Below, piece by piece: positions 10,165 through 22,060 of a stretch of 64,000 nucleotides of DNA. Within the stretch, counting starts at the first letter, position 1. Every line of letters starts with the position of its first letter. The stretch is from Taenia hydatigena (taxonomy: Eukaryota > Platyhelminthes > Cestoda > Cyclophyllidea > Taeniidae). The translations under genes and the position numbers were made by a program. The stretch is taken from NCBI GenBank assembly GCA_036345935.2, contig JADWOT020001449.1:1-64000 (forward strand), in the 5' to 3' direction. The notes under the pieces are model-generated. The model was given only the letters and a program-made list of their open reading frames with translations, had not been told where the DNA came from and did no database searches.

Positions 10165-12690
10165 GGGTAGTTCAGCTGGTCATCTATTTAACAATTTACT
10201 CGCCAGCTCATTTAAACTGACAATCTGGCCATCAAATGTGAACCAGGCATTACCAACATGCGTCATACTTTACTGATAATTATACGTGGAGAATATGATT
10301 GCGCAATGAAGTGGTCGACTATCGCACTCCCAACTCTCACTTAAACCACCAATGATCATGCTCTCTTAATGATGTGATGCCATGGTGGCAAGATGGTTTA
10401 CGGACTCCAAAATTAATTGCGAATGGAACATGCAACACTTACATGGGCAGCTGAGCCAGGTACATGTTAAAATATTAGACGCCTCGGGATAAAGAAACTG
10501 GCAAAACCTCATTCAGAGGCTCATCAGGTTTCTGCTAAGAGTAGGTCACCCTGCTTAGCGTTGATTCACCAGCCTTATGGTAATTAAACTTACCCATGAC
10601 CTTAGTGATTCCAGAAGGAAGTGGAGAGTACAAGAGACTAACACGGTTAGGCCATCTTTTGTTAATCAGTTGGTTTTAGACAGATTATTTAAAGGAGTAG
10701 AAAAGTAAGGGTAAAAATACCAATTGTTCATTAAACTATGCACCACATTTCGCATCTCACTAACACTCACAGGATTTGAGGTTAGCTTTGGCCTTGATTT
10801 GAAATCCGATTATGATTGCGACTGCAGATCATAACTCGTAACGCTCGTCGATCTCAAGTTAAAGCCCTCTCATTTGAAAAACATTTAAGGAGCGTAAAGT
10901 TAGTCTCCAGGTGGCGTATTCAAAGTTACCAAATTTTGTAATCTACATTCCTTAGTCCTTAACGTGAACTCTGGATGTAAACTGACCATTGTAAAGCGGT
11001 GAGTCAATTCACAATTCAAATTCGATGTTGGGAGGTAAACAGCTAGGGCTGAGGCAGGAGAAGTGAGTCTTGGTGTCTGCGAGTGCACGCCTCTAGATGC
11101 CACGCATGTAGCCATGCCATCTGCAGAAAAACAAACGAAGTCAGAAATGCCTGGTTCAAAACAAGCATTCTTTCTGACCGACTACTTAAGTCATATAATG
11201 TCAGCAAACAAACTTTGATGTGTTAAACATGCATTTGAAAATTATTAGCACCTAAGAAATTCGTATTCTCGTACCCATTGATTTAATGTTTAGAAAGACG
11301 CATCATCATAGTCCACGAATGGGCGGACTAATATATTACTTAAGGCCTCATAATTCCAAATTTCTCCTATTTTTTCCCAATTCACCTAATGCAGTGATAA
11401 AAAGAAAGGGTCTTTTTAAGCGTCATTGTATGGCCCTAATTTCGAGGCTTTTAAGCCCTTTGTCAAATGCGCCATAGACCAACGAATCATGAACATGCTA
11501 GAACACATAAAGCTAAACTTCCTCTCCGTATGACATGGAGACAGGTCCACTGCACCATCTACACTAAATTGATCGTCCGTTTGCTTTGCCACTTTTGCAG
11601 TCCAAGTTCGAGAGGAGATCCAACGTTTGCTACACCGAGCCTGTCACAACAAGCGTTTGTTTTGGCGTGATACCATCGGCTACGGCATTCAGGTGTCGAC
11701 AATCCCCATGTTCCAAATCCGGATAATCAAGATATAAAACATCACAGTCATAATCACTCAGCTGCATCCTTTCTCTTCCTTCTTCGAACCATTCACTCTT
11801 GTCCAGTGCGGTGCCACCTGCTGTCATTGAGAATGAATCCTACTGGTTTAAAAAGTTGGGAACATCCGTAGACACATCCAAAGAGAGACAAGTGGATAAA
11901 GCGGAATGTAGTACTAGCAAGTCGCATTTGTAGCGTTTTCGTGCAGCGACATAACGTGGTGATCAGAGAGCTAATCGGAACTTTTGCATTAGCGGGAAAT
12001 TCTCTCGACGCGAGGACACGGAATAAATCATCTGTGCTATCGTAGTGGCATTCTGCATGATCGAAACGATGAAAGTTTCCCTCCGCGGTAGTAGAGGAAA
12101 GCACATAGCAGAGGTATGCATCTAGCCATTTCATGTCCTTTGCGCTGTGGTGGATACTAAGTGTTTGACTGGGAAGGTCATGATCAAGTCGTCCATTTGT
12201 TGATGCCTCCTAAAGCAGAACAGTAATGGTCAATTTCGGGAACATTCGTGGAGGATATGAAAGTAATTGGGATATAATAAAGTCATGCAACGGACGAAAG
12301 TTTAAGCAAATCCACCTGAAACATTGCCTCCCAAATATGCTATAAACTATCCAAATGAAGTTTCTTTAATGGAACAAGTGATCATCATCACCCATTTCTA
12401 ATCACTTCTCACATCCAGACAATCAGCAAAGCCCAACGACCAACTAAGATTCTCAGGTGCTACTCAGATCTGCTTGGAAGGAAGTGTGCAAATCCTAGCA
12501 GCGCATTCTTGTAATATACGATGACATTGTGCTGGCTTACTCGCCACTAATGGAAAACCCGCCAGAAGTTAGAATGTAGTTTTTAAGCATAAAATATTAA
12601 ATTATTAAAGTGCCCTGTGACGTAACGCGACGTGGGCAGGTATACACGCACATCTTCAGGATGTTGGATAAATTAATACAAATTGTAAAG
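10165..12690. repeat. Duplicated block B (direct partner 19430-22060)
   Basis: This aligns in the same orientation with 19430-22060 at roughly 80 percent identity with several indels. Anchors are 10278-10380 with 19563-19660, 10640-10860 with 19910-20130, 10900-11180 with 20160-20440, 11690-12215 with 21035-21590, and 12600-12685 with 21978-22055. Its 11294-11751 section also has the near-identical inverted copy at 1-458. Block B holds the broken copy of the B' gene. Confidence 0.9.
11630..12209 (-). pseudogene. Broken copy of the B' unknown gene
   Basis: On the minus strand this starts at the same conserved acceptor as in B' (TTCTGCTTTAG before 12209). It follows the B' frame through KDMKWLDAYLC, AEGNFHRF and ANAKVPISSLITT. 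A deletion of about 20 bases relative to B' near 11925 then shifts the frame, and a tryptophan codon of B' (after SNQ) is TAG here. Beyond that the original frame resumes with DYDC..LYLDYPDLEH, HLNAVADG and LVVTGS, stopping at 11630. It also lacks about 78 bases present further downstream in B'. This is a decayed paralogue of an unknown gene. Confidence 0.6.
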
Positions 12691-14188
12691 TGTGTGCCTT
12701 TGCTTTGTCTAAGGAAATAGCTTGCCTACAATTTAGTTAGAGCTTAAAAATTTGTCGGTGCGAGTTTAGATCCCTCCTGCAGGAAGGGTCCTCGAACCAA
12801 CTTATCCTTCCTTCATTTCGTTTTACTACTATGCACGCCACACGGCAATGCAAGAAAATTCTTATGAAAAGTTGTTTTTTAATAGTAATAAGGACTTCGA
12901 GCTTTGTATTGGGTTGCCATAATTTTTTTACTTACTAGATTACACTTTTAGGCACGGTTAGCTTAAAATAGCAATCGTTCCTCTGATGCCCCGATTTGAT
13001 GCCCATTGGAGGAGCAGAGACGCAAAGGAGGGTCAGTGTTGCCTTTCTAGAAGCAAATAATTCGGTATTGTGATGACAACCTCAAGGCATTGCCATTTAT
13101 CATTTTGACTGACTCGTAATTTTGCCTCAATATGCCACTTGTTATTTTGCAGCGCCTTAAGGCTATTGTTCTAAACGACATTTTTCGCATCAAGCACCCT
13201 ACTTACTTGTAATCAGTACTCCTTATCAAAGCATCTCGTGGTTCGATTCCATAAATTTCTTTTCAAAGTCGTTCACCTATGTTGCTGGACCCTCGTTGAT
13301 AGCAACAGTCAGAGCAACGATGACATACTGTGAGCGGGAAGGCGTACGAGGGAGTAATGAATGCAACCGCATACATGGCTGTAATGTTGGCTACAGGTTA
13401 CTCCTCTTCATGGCATTCGTCTTGATCCGAGACGGATCCAAGGCAGTTTAATCGGTCTCCATCAAACGTGGCACCGTGCTTAATAAGCATAATGCCGGGT
13501 TAAGTGTGATTAGTTTATCGTACTAAGCAGGTTTTAAAAATAATATGGTGATTTTAGCTTAACCCTGGAACAATCAGCTGGTTGATTGACATGGATGTGT
13601 AGGCTAAGAGATGCTGATGTATTGCTTATTGCTCATGTAGTGCATAGTGAAACAGAAGAAAAGCAAGTTCGCCTGGGGAGAAGACAGATGTGTTGGGTGA
13701 TAGAGAGGCAGGCAGCGGTCTAGAGGAAAATCTGAGGCATTTTCGCCGCTAGCTAGTCAGCTCTTTGGCCGACGTGCGTGTGCACCTTCATAGTCTCACC
13801 TCTACTCGTATTAATATGGGAAATGCAATATTGTGGGAGCTTAGAAAGCTCTCTATTTACAGTGAACACGTGCGTGCGGGATTCGACAAGCATTGGATTG
13901 TTGGGAGAAGCCAACGTCGAGATGGGATTCAAAGTTTACCAGCAAATGTATTCACACTTTGGATTACGCAGTAATTAAACAAATGGTCTAATTTCAGTGG
14001 CCGAAGACATGATCAACTAAGGTCTAGAACCACCCATGTGCCTTCAACCTTGCATCACTTCAACATTGGCTGTAATGTACACTGCCTAGGCATGCTCAAA
14101 CTTATTAGACCGAGAACAAAATCATCGAATAATCATCCGAGTCAGTGACAGTGAATCCCTTATCTTGAGTATTCACACTGATCACAAG
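12691..14188. other. Non-coding stretch, nothing recognised
   Basis: Unique sequence between block B and the next candidate exon. Only short frames are present, and no repeats or RNA genes were seen. Confidence 0.5.
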
Positions 14189-14349
14189 CAGTCATCGCTG
14201 TCCAACAGCAAAATGGATTACTTACTTCAATGATGGAGCCGCCTCTTCGCGACGTCAAATCTGCCTACAGTTTACATGGCCGTGAGGATGGTAAAGTCGT
14301 GGCCACTCTTCCATCAAAAAGTCAGGTTGCAGCACTTGCTCCCTTATAA
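14189..14349 (+). CDS. Candidate terminal exon, unknown protein
   Basis: After TGATCACAAG the plus strand is open for about 53 residues to a TAA at 14347. The reading contains VQQQNGLLTSMMEPP, YSLHGREDGKVVATLPSK and the end QVAALAPL. The codon mix is coding-like, and an internal ATG pair at 14230 would also allow a 39-residue product. No family was recognised. The opposite strand is open as well (80 codons), so the strand is not certain. Confidence 0.3.
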
Positions 14350-16369
14350 ATAGCATGGCCTTGTGAGGTGATGTTGCTATGCCCAAATTCAACCCCACAC
14401 AATGGACGGAATGCTTAGGAGATAGGAACGGAGGAAGCCATTTTGCACTTATCCAATTTGTCAACTTGTAGACTGCCTTAAGTGCAGTGTTAATCACGGA
14501 CGCATTAATGTCGATAATGCATAGGTGACAATGCGCTTAGCAGAAAGTGGTCAGTGTAGTCTGCGCACCACTAATGTCCGATAAGCATGAAGTGAACCAG
14601 TTCAGATCCCATGAATAAATCAGCGCTGGCAAAGTGATTAAAAGTGCACGGCATGTTAGGAAATGCATGAATCAACTTTTAATGCGTGGTGATGGGGCAC
14701 TCAGGAGAAGTTCAGGCAATATCGCATTTTTAAGCAGCTATTGTTAACGCGACGATCCTATTCTCAGCGCATCTTTCACACGAAACTCACAATTATCAAA
14801 CCCTTATTATTTGTAAGCTTCCAAGCCCTGGCTTGCATAGAACATTCATCATTTGTTAACTAAACTGGTGGCTTTGATAGCAGGATAAGAACAGACAAAA
14901 AGGCAGCTTGTAAATTAAATTCAAATACTCAATCCTAACCAACTCACTTGCATGGCTAGCATTCCCGATCCAACTGCGTCAAGGATGATGGAGTGTTTAA
15001 GACCGCAAGGAATTTGACACATTGACGTCTTCACTGATGTCTCATTGCGAATTACCTCTTTTGCCAGAGCTAACGCACCGTATTGACAGTTGGGATTTAA
15101 CTGTCGCTAACAAGACTAAAGGCGGCAAAACTGGCTTAGCTACAGATGCATTTACAATCAAAATCTCAAAAAATGCTAAATCGGCCCAGTTAGGTGTTTT
15201 GAAGAGAACACAAGCGACTCTACCCATGTTAATAATTACTCATTTCTATTTAAGGATCCAGTCTGTAGAGCCTTTGCGTAAAAGGCATAATACACGCACC
15301 GATTTGATAGCATAAAGTTGGCCAGGTCTCCCTTCCACGAAATGCGTTGGCATTTTGTTGGCAAGGTTAAATATACCTCCACACATGCAAATACTTATGT
15401 GTTGATGTGTACCTAATAATTTTATGGTAGCAAAACGTCACGTAATTTCTCAAGCCAACCTAATTAAGCTCCAGTCGACAGAATTAAGTTGTTAATTAAT
15501 TTGCTAAAGTTTTGCATAAATTTAGCTGAACTGTTTACACTCTCCCTGCGGTTAACACGCCTTATTAAATAAGCAAAGCACGCACTTTTGCTTCAGAGTT
15601 GTTCTTCTTCCATCAGCCTGAATTAAAGCCAAAATCATCATTGCCCATGGAGCACCGAGATTACGTCCCATCAAGAATTACCAAACCAATGGTGTGGCGC
15701 CCCTTGCCAGTCTTCACTCATCACCACCCAATTCTTTCTAATTCCTCTTTTCCATCTCCACCGATTCCATTGAAGAAGTCGTTCACGTATTGTTGTATTG
15801 CTGTATTGCTGCATAGATCATTTGTCTTTACTGAATTAATTGAATGCACAGGCATTGGTCACAACATTTCATCGAATCAACGCAGTCAAATTTGGCATGC
15901 TGCAATGCTTCATTGTCAACGCATCGACAATGGCAAGATAGCCAATCGACGCATTCAAATTTGGTTAAGAAAAGTTGGCTTAATCTTCTGCATTCACCCA
16001 TTTTATCTCTCAGTGTGTCACGGCAACTATTATTTCTACTGATTTATCAATAAACAAGCATTGCATCAACGATTTTAAGGCTTCAAATGAGGTTGTGGAA
16101 GCCGGCTCTGCAACGTGGTCAGTAAAAATGGGCACCAGTTTCTATGCGCAAGTGCTAAAATATAAATGCATTTGTCAGACTAATGGACAGGACTAATTGC
16201 CACCAAGTCTATCTAATGCAGCTCAAATCGACAACATTGGGGAGAATGCAAGCCATGCAGTTGTAAAATGGAGGCACGCAAGGCTAGCTTCCGTCCTTAC
16301 AATTCAGTAAATCGAATGACTACCACTGTATTTCTTTTACGAAAACGGAAGGCTTACATACACTGGGTA
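14350..16369. other. Non-coding stretch with one 147-codon plus frame
   Basis: A plus frame at 15599-16042 is preceded by a good acceptor-like pyrimidine tract ending CCATCAG near 15617, but its translation has no recognisable domain and biased composition. The remainder is AT-rich without repeats. It is left unannotated as a gene. Confidence 0.4.
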
Positions 16370-19300
16370 GTATGAGTGCACATCCCTTCCACAACCATTA
16401 CCTTTCAATACCAATAGCAATACTGAACCACGTCACGAATGCATGACACAACTTTCGACCAATGCACCGCTTTAACCTTTGTTCCATTCATTCATTCCTT
16501 GCAGGTGGCGTAAAATTCACCAGCATTTCTGTTCCTGCAATCAGTCCCTTATCCAGACAGTTTAATTCTTCTTTTGCAAAAGGAGGCGATACGCGTCTAG
16601 GCGGATGCGAGATGAGCTACTGTTGTATAACTGACTCAATGGAGGGAACCAGACTTTTAAATTTAGTGTCAATATAGTGCCGCTTGCAAACATTTCGAAT
16701 AGGTTAACATTGGGATAGCAATGTGTACGAACCTATGTAGATAAGCAGGGTAGCTAGACTTGGACCCACAAGCTCAACTTTTTGGCCAGAGAGATTTTGT
16801 GGATGACCACTCATAATATCAGAAGAGCGCAATGGGACCTGACTTATCACTGACATTAGTTGAGGCTCTTTCTTCCCTCTCTCTTCATCATTCCTCCTTT
16901 CTTGCCTCTCTTTATCGTCTCGACTTCTTTTTGTCTGCCTTCTCTTCTCCTACTCTCTCTCTTCACTACCCTACCTTCAAATACTTATAGCCCACTAGCA
17001 GATGCCTCTCTTGGCAATAAATTGCATGCGATTTGAGTGTATCAAAGCAGAGGGTAAAAGAAACACATAATGCGTTGGTGCAAGAGTTTTTGAACAAGTT
17101 TTTCCCTTTTGCTCTTCCTTTTAAAAAAGCAAGACAACGAGGTATTGAACAATCACCCTTCTCTTCCTGCAGGGTGGTACCATCCAAAAGCCGGTGAAAG
17201 GTAGGAGTGCGCACCAGGCGGGTTGCGTGTCGATTGGCAAAATTGCGCCGACCATGCAGAGTCCTGCATCAGCAGGCACCACATACAAATGCAAGCGTGT
17301 TTGAGTGTGTCGTGTGAGAGATTTCATGCAAATGTACAAGTGTATGCAATATCTTGACAGAATTGTGCGCTTACTAAATGTCTTGTCGGTAGCGACATTC
17401 CACCTGCCTAGGTGGAGAAGACCTGGTCTGATCTGGTGATGGCAAATGAGACGAGTGCCAGAGTTCGACACTGCCATAATCATAAAAGGATCCCTGAAAC
17501 TGTTCGCAGCTAAAATCTATGGTTGCATACAACTTACCATTAGGAAGACAGCTTTTACAAAAGTTGGAGGCTTGCAAATATTTTGAACGCATTCGTCAGG
17601 TTGATAGCTGGTCAGACAAAACTAATGAGACCATGTGTATTTTGGTTGGATGGACGTCCTTGTCGTGATGGCTGCGATGCACGTAGAGATTGTGGCACAG
17701 ATTACATTGGTAAGGGAACGGTGTAAGAAGATCCATCTGGCTGCTAGTCCCGATTTTCTTTCTGTTGAAGGAAAGGACTTAATTTTGTTGCTAGCTGGTG
17801 TGTGTGTGCTTGTTTTTATGACAATAAAGGAGGAAGAAATAGAAGTGGTAAAAGAGGAAGAGAAGGGAAGAAAATGCCTGAGGTGAATGGATGAATAAGT
17901 GAAAAAGTAAAAATGGGGTGAAAAAGAAGAGAAAAGCAAGATCTCTAAGACGATTAAGTGAAAGAAAGAAATAGAGAATGGAGGCGAGCGTTTGTCTGTG
18001 TGAATGAATTGGAGGCAGGGAGGCAGGGATGGGAATGAAGGAGAAGAGGAGAGAATTTTAGATAATTTGACGTTGAGGAGGAGGCAGTGATGCATGTAAA
18101 TATGCATGAGACTTTACAAACAGCATCAGTGATGGGATATGAAAGGGAGTGGAAGATAATGGTAAATTGTTAATACAAATTACTGTCACTTATGTGTGAC
18201 GGTGAGATGAAATTCAAAAATTGTAAGGAGAAACCCTCTAGTAAGTGGTTGTTCACTAACTCATTGTCCTGTTAATTTCAAAAGTGAGAGCAAAAGGCAA
18301 GCAAATAAAAAGATTTGCCGACAATAAATAAATGGAAGATAAATGCAAGGAAATTTATAGTTCGCCACTTGCAAAGATAATTAAAAAAGGGGCGAAAGAA
18401 GGTGATAGAATATGATGCGCACGATAGAGTTGAGAAGGACAGCAGGAAGGAGGCAAATGATAGGTGAATAAATGTGTGCGTCACGTATACGTGACGGTTG
18501 GAATGATGGCGAAGAAGGAAAGTAGTGGAGGAAGACTTGGTAGAGTCAAAAGCATAAATTAAAAGGTAAAAGTGCGCTTAACGCCCTTTTATATAATTGT
18601 TTGGTTTTTTCCTGGTATAAACGAGATGTATTTAAATGAACGATATGTGGCAGTGCGGAGCAACGCTCAGTAGATCTATGGTAGTGAAAGGCAAGGAGGG
18701 AGGAATCAAAGGCCCCTAACTTTCTGTTTTAACAAGCAGATTTAATCAAAAAGAATAAAAAGGCGGGTAAAATCAAGAACGAATAAAGGAGGGAAGAAAG
18801 GAAAGATAATGAATGCAAGCGAGGTGATAGAGGTAGAAGGGAGAGTTAGTAGTCGTGATGGTGGTGGGTGGGAAGGGATGAACATGGGATGACAAGTGGT
18901 TAAGTAAGTCCACGTGGGTGAAAAGAAGGGAGTTAAAAAGAAAAAGAAGGGGAAAGAAATCTTGCTAGATGGTAGAAATGTGAATAATAGTGTGTCGTCT
19001 ATGTGTGATGATGGAAAGGTAGGTATTATAAGGTGAGGACGTATTGAAGTAGAAGTTGACGACACCAAGGATAAGGTTAACAAAATAGAAAGTGTTAAAG
19101 AGGCCTACTTGATAAGTGGTTTTAAATCATGTAAAGTCAAAGTTTGCTATCAAGTGTGAAGTAATGGAGAGGGAGAGGAGAGGGGAGGATAGAGTGAGTG
19201 GCTGCTTTGTGTTAATTGAATGGGCGGTGGTGGTAGTAGTGAACACTGAAATAATTTCAAATGACCATAAATCCCGACTTCATCTGCAGTTTATGCAGCA

Positions 19301-19425
19301 TAAAGAGACTACGTGGGTTTTAAGTTAAAAAAATTTGCCTAGGGCGCCAAAGTGACGCCAAAGGATGTCCGGAGCTGTAAACTTATGCCAACTAACTTTA
19401 AAGTGAGGTCTAGTCCCCCAAAATG
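16370..19425. repeat. Duplicated block A' (inverted partner 6805-9705)
   Basis: Inverted relative of block A (anchors given there). Positions 17750-19200 are strongly purine-rich on the plus strand, mirroring the pyrimidine-rich part of A. The minus frame at 17374-17494 follows a good acceptor (GTTTCAG) and reads GSFYDYGSVELWHSSH, then PSPDQTRSSPPRQ. The matching stretch in A keeps that frame but has stops. An embedded CxxC...HH..H-like string (minus, ~17640-17715) is conserved in both copies. These may be remnants of an unidentified gene. Confidence 0.9.
18479..18496. other. 18-bp perfect palindrome CGTCACGTATACGTGACG
   Basis: A perfect palindrome within block A'. Related imperfect palindromes with GTCAC/GTGAC half-sites occur at 18185-18200, at 7949-7964 (in block A) and at 41205-41223. 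The half-site resembles the TGACG core of CRE-type sites, but a structural role in the repeat is equally possible. Confidence 0.6.
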
Positions 19426-19429
19426 GGTT

Positions 19430-22060
19430 CCGGTAAATGGCATGGCTGATCAATCATTTAACGCTTTGTTTTACAGCTAATTTGAACCTGACTGGCTTGC
19501 CATCGAAAGTGACTGTAACTGCAGATGACTCGGGTACTGCTAACAACGTCATATCTCACTGGTAAATATACGGAGAGAATATGATGGCGCAATGAAGTGT
19601 TCGACTATTACACTCCCAACTCTCACTTAAACCACCAATGCTTATGCTCTCTCGATGGTATGATTTAATGACAGCAGGAACATAAAACACTTGCATGGGC
19701 AGCTGATCCAAGTACATGTGAAAATATTGGACGTCTCCAAAAAACAAACAACCAGCGAACCCACATTCAAAGGCCTATAAGATTTCTGCTAAAAATGCGT
19801 CGCTGTGTTTAGTATTTGAAAGGTCAATCTTATGGTAATGGCACCTGCCTCATCCATTTCCTTGGTGATTATAGAGGGAAGTGCAAAGCACAGGCAGCTA
19901 ACACGATTAGGCCATATTTTGTCAATCAATTGATGTTCGACACAGACTACCCAGAAGTGTGCAAAAGTAAGGGTCCTGATATCAAAGGCTCATTTAACCA
20001 CGCACCACCTTTTGCACCTCAATGGCACTCACACGATTTGAGGCTAGCTTTGGCCTCGATTTGAAATCTGATTCTGATAACGACTGCGGAGCATAACTCG
20101 TAAACACTCACCGATCTCAAGTTGATGTACTCTCGGTTATACAACACTTAGAGAGCGTAAAGTCAGTCACTGGGAAGCAAAATCGAATTCGTCTAATTTT
20201 AAAATCGACGTTCCTTAGTCTACAACGTAAACTCAGCGTGTGTACCGACCACTGTAAAGCGGTGAGTAAATTCACAACGCAACTTCGATGTTGAGAGGTT
20301 ACCAATAAGGGTTGAGGAAGAAAAATGGTGTCTCGGTGCCTGTAAGTACATGCCACCAGATACCACGCGTAGGATTGTGCGATCCACAGGAAAGCAGACG
20401 AAGTCATTAGTATCTAGTCGCAAAGTCAAGCATCCTTTCTGACCGATTAGTTAAGTCAGATAATGCAAGCAGACAGCCTTTGATGCATCAAATTTGTGTT
20501 TCAAAATTATTAATAATAAAAGAATCTTATTCTCCTACGCCGTGGTCTGGTGCTGAGTGATTATGGTACCATTATACTCTACGCAAACGTCTCCACGAAG
20601 AGTTTTTGCACAGGGCTAATATATTACCCCTTTTATGTTGCTCCGAACCAACCCACTGCATTGATAAAAGGTGTAGACTTTTGCAAGCATCATTGCAAAA
20701 CATTTATTTTCAAAGCTTTTTTACATCGTAATAAATGCCTTCATAGACCGGCTAATGGAGGATATGCTTAAGCGTGTAAGGCTCTCCTTCTTCTCCGTAT
20801 GGTATGGAGACAGGCCCACTGTACCATCTCTACTAAATTGATCGTCCCTTTGTTTTGCCTCCGGTTGCAACAAATGCGAAAATTATTCCATGAATTGGAA
20901 AAGGGGAGAAATCTGAAACCACCCACGGCCTCGAACATCTTTTGCATGCAGTCCAAGTTTGGACGGAGATCTGAGGCTTGCCACATCGAGCCCGTCACAA
21001 CCAGGATTTGCCTTGACGTGAAGACATCGGCTATGGCATTCAGGTGTCCACAATCCCGATGTTCTAAATCCGGATAATCAAGATATAAGATGACACAGTC
21101 GTAGTCGCTCGGCTGGACCCTTTCTCCTCCTTCTTCACCTTCTTCGGGCCATTCAAACATGTCCAGTACGATGCCACCTGTCGTCCTGAAAAATGGATCC
21201 CACTGGTTTGAAAAGTTGGGAACATCTGTAGACAAGTCCAAGAAGAGACGAGTGGAGAAAGCAGAATCCATTACCGGCAAGTTGCACCTGTATCTTTTCA
21301 TCCCACATGACGACGTTCTCATGCAGCGATATGGCGTGGTGATCAAACAGCAAATTGGAACTTGTGCATCAGCAGGAATCACTCTCGATGCAAAGTCACG
21401 AAAGGACTCCTCTACGTCATTGTAATAATGTCTTGCGAGATGAAAATAACGAGGGTTTTTCTCCGCATTTGTAGGGAATAGTATCCTGCAGAGGTGTAAG
21501 TCCAGCCATTTAATGTCCTTTACACTGTGGTGGAAACTGAAAAGTTGAATGGGAAGGTCTTGATTTAGTCGCTCATCTGTTGATTCCTCCTAAGCCAGAA
21601 ATATTAATGGCAAATTATAGCAGCGTTCGGAGAGGATATGAATGCGAAAGGGATTTAGTGAAGACATGAGATGGACGTAGAGTTAATGAAACCCACCTGA
21701 GACATTACGACGCAAAATCTAATGCAAACTGTTCAAGTGAAGACTCTTTTATGCGAAAAGTGATCATCATTCAATTCCAATCACTTCTCTCATGCAGCCA
21801 ATCAGCAAAGCCTAACGACCAAATAAGACTCTGGTGCTACTCAGATCTGCTTTGGAGGATGCGTGCGAGTCCCAGCGGCAAATTCTTGATATGGTGATAT
21901 TTTGCTGACTTATTCATCACTAGTGGAAAACCTGTCAGATTTTAGAACGTGATTTTAGAGTATAATGCATTAAGATATTAAAGTGCCTTGTTCCGTGACG
22001 TGACGTGGGCAGGTATATGTACACATCTTTAAGATGTTGGCTAAACTAATAACCTAGGCA
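19430..22060. repeat. Duplicated block B' (direct partner 10165-12690)
   Basis: Direct relative of block B, joined immediately to inverted block A', whereas A and B are separated by about 460 bp. It carries the intact version of the long minus-strand ORF (20768-21589). Upstream parts of both copies show short conserved frames on the minus strand (20160-20430 against 10900-11180). Those are open in B' and contain stops in B, again suggesting B' is the better preserved gene copy. Confidence 0.9.
20768..21589 (-). CDS. Longest open exon of the window, unknown protein
   Basis: The minus strand is open for 273 codons from a conserved acceptor (TTTCTGGCTTAG before 21589, also present in block B) to a stop at 20768. 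Landmarks in order: VKDIKWLDLHLCRILFP; ESFRDFASR; VPICCLITTPYRC; STDVPNFSNQW; GGIVLDMFEWPEE; an acidic linker EEGEEGGE; DYDCVILYLDYPDLEH; HLNAIADVF; QILVVTGS; a basic tail RRRRR. The alternating hydrophobic run before the DYPDLEH motif looks like a beta strand of an alpha/beta fold. No catalytic motif was recognised. Coding is supported by length, a shared splice site and decayed paralogues at 11630-12209 and 3-122. The true end may be an upstream donor, because the last 50 residues are not conserved in B. Confidence 0.6.
   Translation of the reverse strand, partial: EESTDERLNQDLPIQLFSFHHSVKDIKWLDLHLCRILFPTNAEKNPRYFHLARHYYNDVEESFRDFASRVIPADAQVPICCLITTPYRCMRTSSCGMKRYRCNLPVMDSAFSTRLFLDLSTDVPNFSNQWDPFFRTTGGIVLDMFEWPEEGEEGGERVQPSDYDCVILYLDYPDLEHRDCGHLNAIADVFTSRQILVVTGSMWQASDLRPNLDCMQKMFEAVGGFRFLPFSNSWNNFRICCNRRQNKGTINLVEMVQWACLHTIRRRRRALHA

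Noticed and set aside
15599..16042. 147-codon plus ORF with an acceptor-like tract
   Set aside because: Despite a good pyrimidine tract and CAG before it, the peptide shows no domain and a biased His/Ile/Ser content. No donor or second exon supports it.
17640..17715. C2H2 zinc finger (CNLC...HH..H) conserved in A and A'
   Set aside because: Spacing between the cysteine pair and the histidines is shorter than in classical C2H2 fingers and only one such unit occurs. Kept only as a note on the duplicated block.
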